A DNA stretch of 16,181 bases. Origin: Haloferacaceae archaeon PL-Br10_E2g29 (GTDB lineage: Archaea > Halobacteriota > Halobacteria > Halobacteriales > Haloferacaceae). Below the pieces are notes generated by a model. The model did not search any database. It was not told where the DNA came from and worked only from the letters and a program-made list of their open reading frames with translations. Position numbers and translations under genes: made by a program. Numbering within the stretch: position 1 is the stretch's first letter; the number at the start of each line of letters is the position of its first letter. Shown here in pieces: positions 13,994 to 16,181 of this stretch. The stretch spans positions 1 through 16,181 of the forward strand of contig LKMS01000013.1 in assembly GCA_001563965.1 (NCBI GenBank). Direction: 5' to 3'.

Positions 13994-14632
13994 GTGGCAT
14001 CCCGACAGAGCGGTCCGGGTGTCGAGGAGACGCCGGGACTCGGTTCGCTGCCCGAACCGACTGCGTATGTCGAAACCATCGGCCGTTCACGGCCGAGTGC
14101 CGACACACCAGCCCGACGGCGTACACCCGAAGATCGTCCACTCCGAACCCCATCGTTGTATGCACAGACAGAACATTTTCGCGAGCGATTGCACCAGCAA
14201 GGTCGGTACGTATCGGTGCCGGTCGTCAGCGAGGCGATCCGCGAGGGGCAACTCCGATACAACACGACCGACGGCTGGCGCTTTGCACTGGTCAAAGACG
14301 GCATTCGGTATGTCGTCGTCGTCAGCGACACCGAAACCCGCTCGCCGGTCGTCGTCACCGGCTGGACCGAAGTTGCTGACTGGTCGGCCGCCCGCGACTC
14401 GGGACAGTGGCACGAAACCGACATTCAAACCATCCAGCTACGAGGAGATCTGAGTGCAACCCCCACCGAGCAGATTCCGGACAAAATTCGACCACGAACC
14501 GTCGAGCGACCGTTCGAAATCGGCGGGCACCGAACCGTCACGGAGGCCGGATCGGGCGCCGTCGAGTGTGTCGACTGCGGTGGCCGGTTCCGTTCAAAAC
14601 AGGCGTTGTGCGACCGACGCTGCACGCAGTGA
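13994..14632 (+). CDS. Uncharacterised protein with RelE/DUF4258-like middle and zinc-binding tail
   Basis: A 212-residue protein not recognised as a named family. Residues 1-55 are Pro/Arg-rich and probably disordered. Residues about 57-125 form a compact alpha/beta pattern: a helix with HFRERL, then SVPVVSEAIREGQLRY, then strands WRFALVKDGIRYVVVVS and SPVVVTGWTEV. This order resembles the DUF4258/RelE-like fold seen in some toxin families (judgement from pattern only). The tail (192-210) has C-x2-C-x10-C-x3-C, a likely zinc site. No antitoxin-like gene is adjacent. The GTG start is supported by a TATA box 28 bases upstream. The helicase gene follows 86 bases later on the same strand. Confidence 0.75.
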   Translation: MASRQSGPGVEETPGLGSLPEPTAYVETIGRSRPSADTPARRRTPEDRPLRTPSLYAQTEHFRERLHQQGRYVSVPVVSEAIREGQLRYNTTDGWRFALVKDGIRYVVVVSDTETRSPVVVTGWTEVADWSAARDSGQWHETDIQTIQLRGDLSATPTEQIPDKIRPRTVERPFEIGGHRTVTEAGSGAVECVDCGGRFRSKQALCDRRCTQ

Positions 14633-14656
14633 GCCGACGACCCTGCTAACGGTGAG

Positions 14657-14690
14657 GTGACCAACCGGGCGGCCAGCGGGTCACAACCGG
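14657..14690. repeat. Small inverted and direct repeats before the helicase gene
   Basis: GTGACC (14657-14662) pairs with GGTCAC (14679-14684), and CAACCGG occurs at 14662-14668 and 14684-14690. They lie just upstream of the expected promoter position and could be an operator. Confidence 0.25.
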
Positions 14691-14718
14691 TTTGTGGGTT
14701 GGCACCCTCTCATGGATA

Positions 14719-16181
14719 ATGACTGGTGAGGACGCTGCAGACGTCGGGAACGACGATGCCGACGCTGATACTGATCTGCGCGAGAGCTCCGACACTCAAC
14801 CAGACTCGACCGACGAGTCTGCCAATCAAACTGAAATCGATACCGTAGCCTCGTCGGAACCAGCGTTCTCGATAGCTGAGTTCTACACCGTCGTTGACGC
14901 TGAAGAGCGACCGGTACTGACCGCCGAACAGGTCGCCCGCCGACTCGATAGTTCCGCGTCGGCCGCACGCCATGGCCTCAACCGGCTCGTCACGGACGGC
15001 AAACTCGAAAGTGTCCGAATCGAGGGTGAGTCAGTCGCGTGGTATCCGAGTGACATTCGGGACCTCGCCGCCCGGGAGCGAGTCATTCCGTTTCCAACCC
15101 GTCGAGAAATCGTCGTCGACCAGCCGACTCAGTACACCCGTGCACAGCTCTCGCAGTTCGCCCACCTCGTGGATTCGACGGGCAGCGAGCCGGGAACGCG
15201 GGGGTACTTATATCGGATTCGTCAGGAAGACATCTGGGCCGCCCCGTTCGATGATCTCGACGGACTACTGGCCTCGATTCGGTCGGTGCTGCCGCGGCGC
15301 GTCGAGCATCTCGAACAGTGGGTCGAGTCCCAATGGCAGCGCGCCCACCAGTTTACGCTTCGGACCCACGAGGACGGCTACGTCGTCTTGGAGGCTGCAA
15401 CCGAGGAGTTGATGGGCAACGTCGCCCGCCAAAAGCTCGGCGACGATCAGCTTCGCGCGCCGATGTCCGATACCGAAAGCTGGGTCAACAGCGATGAAGT
15501 AGCGTCGGTCAAACGCACGCTCTACGAGGCGGGGTATCCGGTTGTCGACGAGCGCGATCTGGAGACGGGCGATCCGATTGATGTCGACCTGACGGCGACG
15601 CTCAGAGAGTACCAGCAGTCGTGGGTCGACACCTTTCTCGACCAGAAAGCCGGTGTCTACGTCGGCCCGCCGGGGAGTGGGAAGACGATTGCCGCCATCG
15701 CCACCATCGCCGCAGTGGGTGGCGAGACGCTGATTTTGGTGCCAAGTCGAGAACTCGCCGCCCAGTGGCGCGAGGCGTTGACCAGCGAGTCGACGCTCAC
15801 CGACGACCAGATCGGCGAGTACCACGGCGGCGAAAAGAACATTCGGCCGGTGACGGTTGCGACCTACCAAACAGCAGGAATGGATCGGCATCGCCAGCTG
15901 TTCGACTCCCGAAAGTGGGGCCTGATCGTCTACGACGAGGTACAGCACATTCCCAGCGAGGTGTTTCGCCGGAGTGCCGATCTGCAGACCTCTGCGCGAC
16001 TCGGATTGTCAGCGACACCAGTCAGAGAAGATGACAAAGAATCCGAAATATTCACGCTGATCGGGCCGCCGATCGGGGCCGACTGGGCCGCGCTGTTCGA
16101 CGCCGGCTTTGTTGCTGAACCGGAGGTCGAGATCCGCTATGTGCCTTGGCGCGACGAGATCGCCCGCAACGAGTACACCAG
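14719..16181 (+). CDS. XPB/Rad25-like DNA helicase with N-terminal winged helix (cut by window end)
   Basis: The open frame runs from ATG 14719 past the window end, giving 487 codons of an incomplete protein. Residues 1-50 are acidic. Residues about 51-110 look like a winged helix-turn-helix (VLTAEQVARRLDSSASAARH, then NRLVTDGKLESVRIEGE). A middle region of unknown fold follows. The first superfamily 2 helicase domain starts near 295: Walker A GPPGSGKT (316-323), a DEAH-type box DEVQH (406-410), motif III SAT (431-433), and immediately after it the XPB-specific R-E-D motif (436-438, in SATPVREDDKE). The following FTLIGPPIGADW...GFVAEPEVEIRYVPW also matches XPB. The role is probably DNA repair or duplex opening with ATP. 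The second helicase domain lies outside the window. An ATG at 14712 is out of frame and hits a stop after five codons. Confidence 0.92.
   Translation, partial: MTGEDAADVGNDDADADTDLRESSDTQPDSTDESANQTEIDTVASSEPAFSIAEFYTVVDAEERPVLTAEQVARRLDSSASAARHGLNRLVTDGKLESVRIEGESVAWYPSDIRDLAARERVIPFPTRREIVVDQPTQYTRAQLSQFAHLVDSTGSEPGTRGYLYRIRQEDIWAAPFDDLDGLLASIRSVLPRRVEHLEQWVESQWQRAHQFTLRTHEDGYVVLEAATEELMGNVARQKLGDDQLRAPMSDTESWVNSDEVASVKRTLYEAGYPVVDERDLETGDPIDVDLTATLREYQQSWVDTFLDQKAGVYVGPPGSGKTIAAIATIAAVGGETLILVPSRELAAQWREALTSESTLTDDQIGEYHGGEKNIRPVTVATYQTAGMDRHRQLFDSRKWGLIVYDEVQHIPSEVFRRSADLQTSARLGLSATPVREDDKESEIFTLIGPPIGADWAALFDAGFVAEPEVEIRYVPWRDEIARNEYT

Overview
This window looks like a haloarchaeal chromosome (class Halobacteria). 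The proteins are rich in Asp and Glu, third codon positions are GC-rich, and most genes start at ATG or GTG about 24-33 bases after a TATA-like element with no Shine-Dalgarno site, which is the leaderless archaeal arrangement. Archaeal marker proteins include a two-repeat TATA-binding protein, a DacZ-type di-adenylate cyclase and an XPB/Rad25-like helicase. I cannot assign a genus from sequence alone.

Layout. Positions 1-950 (minus) hold heme-copper oxidase subunit III. Diverging from it (1246-2924, plus) is a translationally coupled pair: a polytopic membrane protein and a small C2H2 zinc-finger protein with a C-terminal membrane anchor. Positions 3069-5000 hold a 643-residue uncharacterised protein with a long acidic linker and a possible degenerate PD-(D/E)XK-like C-terminal domain. 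It converges on a small winged-helix regulator (5071-5376, minus). Two purine biosynthesis genes follow on the plus strand, purA (5596-6942) and purD (7021-8307), then a left-handed beta-helix acyltransferase (8433-9005).

On the minus strand, dacZ (c-di-AMP synthase) and an MscS-like channel lie 5 bases apart (9059-10665), a likely osmotic or turgor signalling operon. Upstream is tRNA-Leu(TAG) (10912-10995, minus). A 22-base copy of its 3' end lies 101 bases downstream, like an attachment-site scar or a tRNA fragment. Next come a short ANL-like protein lacking catalytic parts (11056-11778, minus) and dnaJ (11836-13002, minus). dnaJ diverges from tbp (13166-13726, plus), whose promoter has tandem TATA boxes. 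The window ends with an uncharacterised zinc-motif protein (13994-14632) and the first 487 codons of an XPB-like helicase with an N-terminal winged helix (14719 to the window end).

This is mostly a core chromosomal region. I saw no insertion sequence, CRISPR array, rRNA or intact prophage. The least explained parts are the 643-residue protein, the oxidase-adjacent membrane/zinc-finger pair, the short ANL-like protein, the zinc-motif protein beside the helicase, and the duplicated tRNA 3' end.
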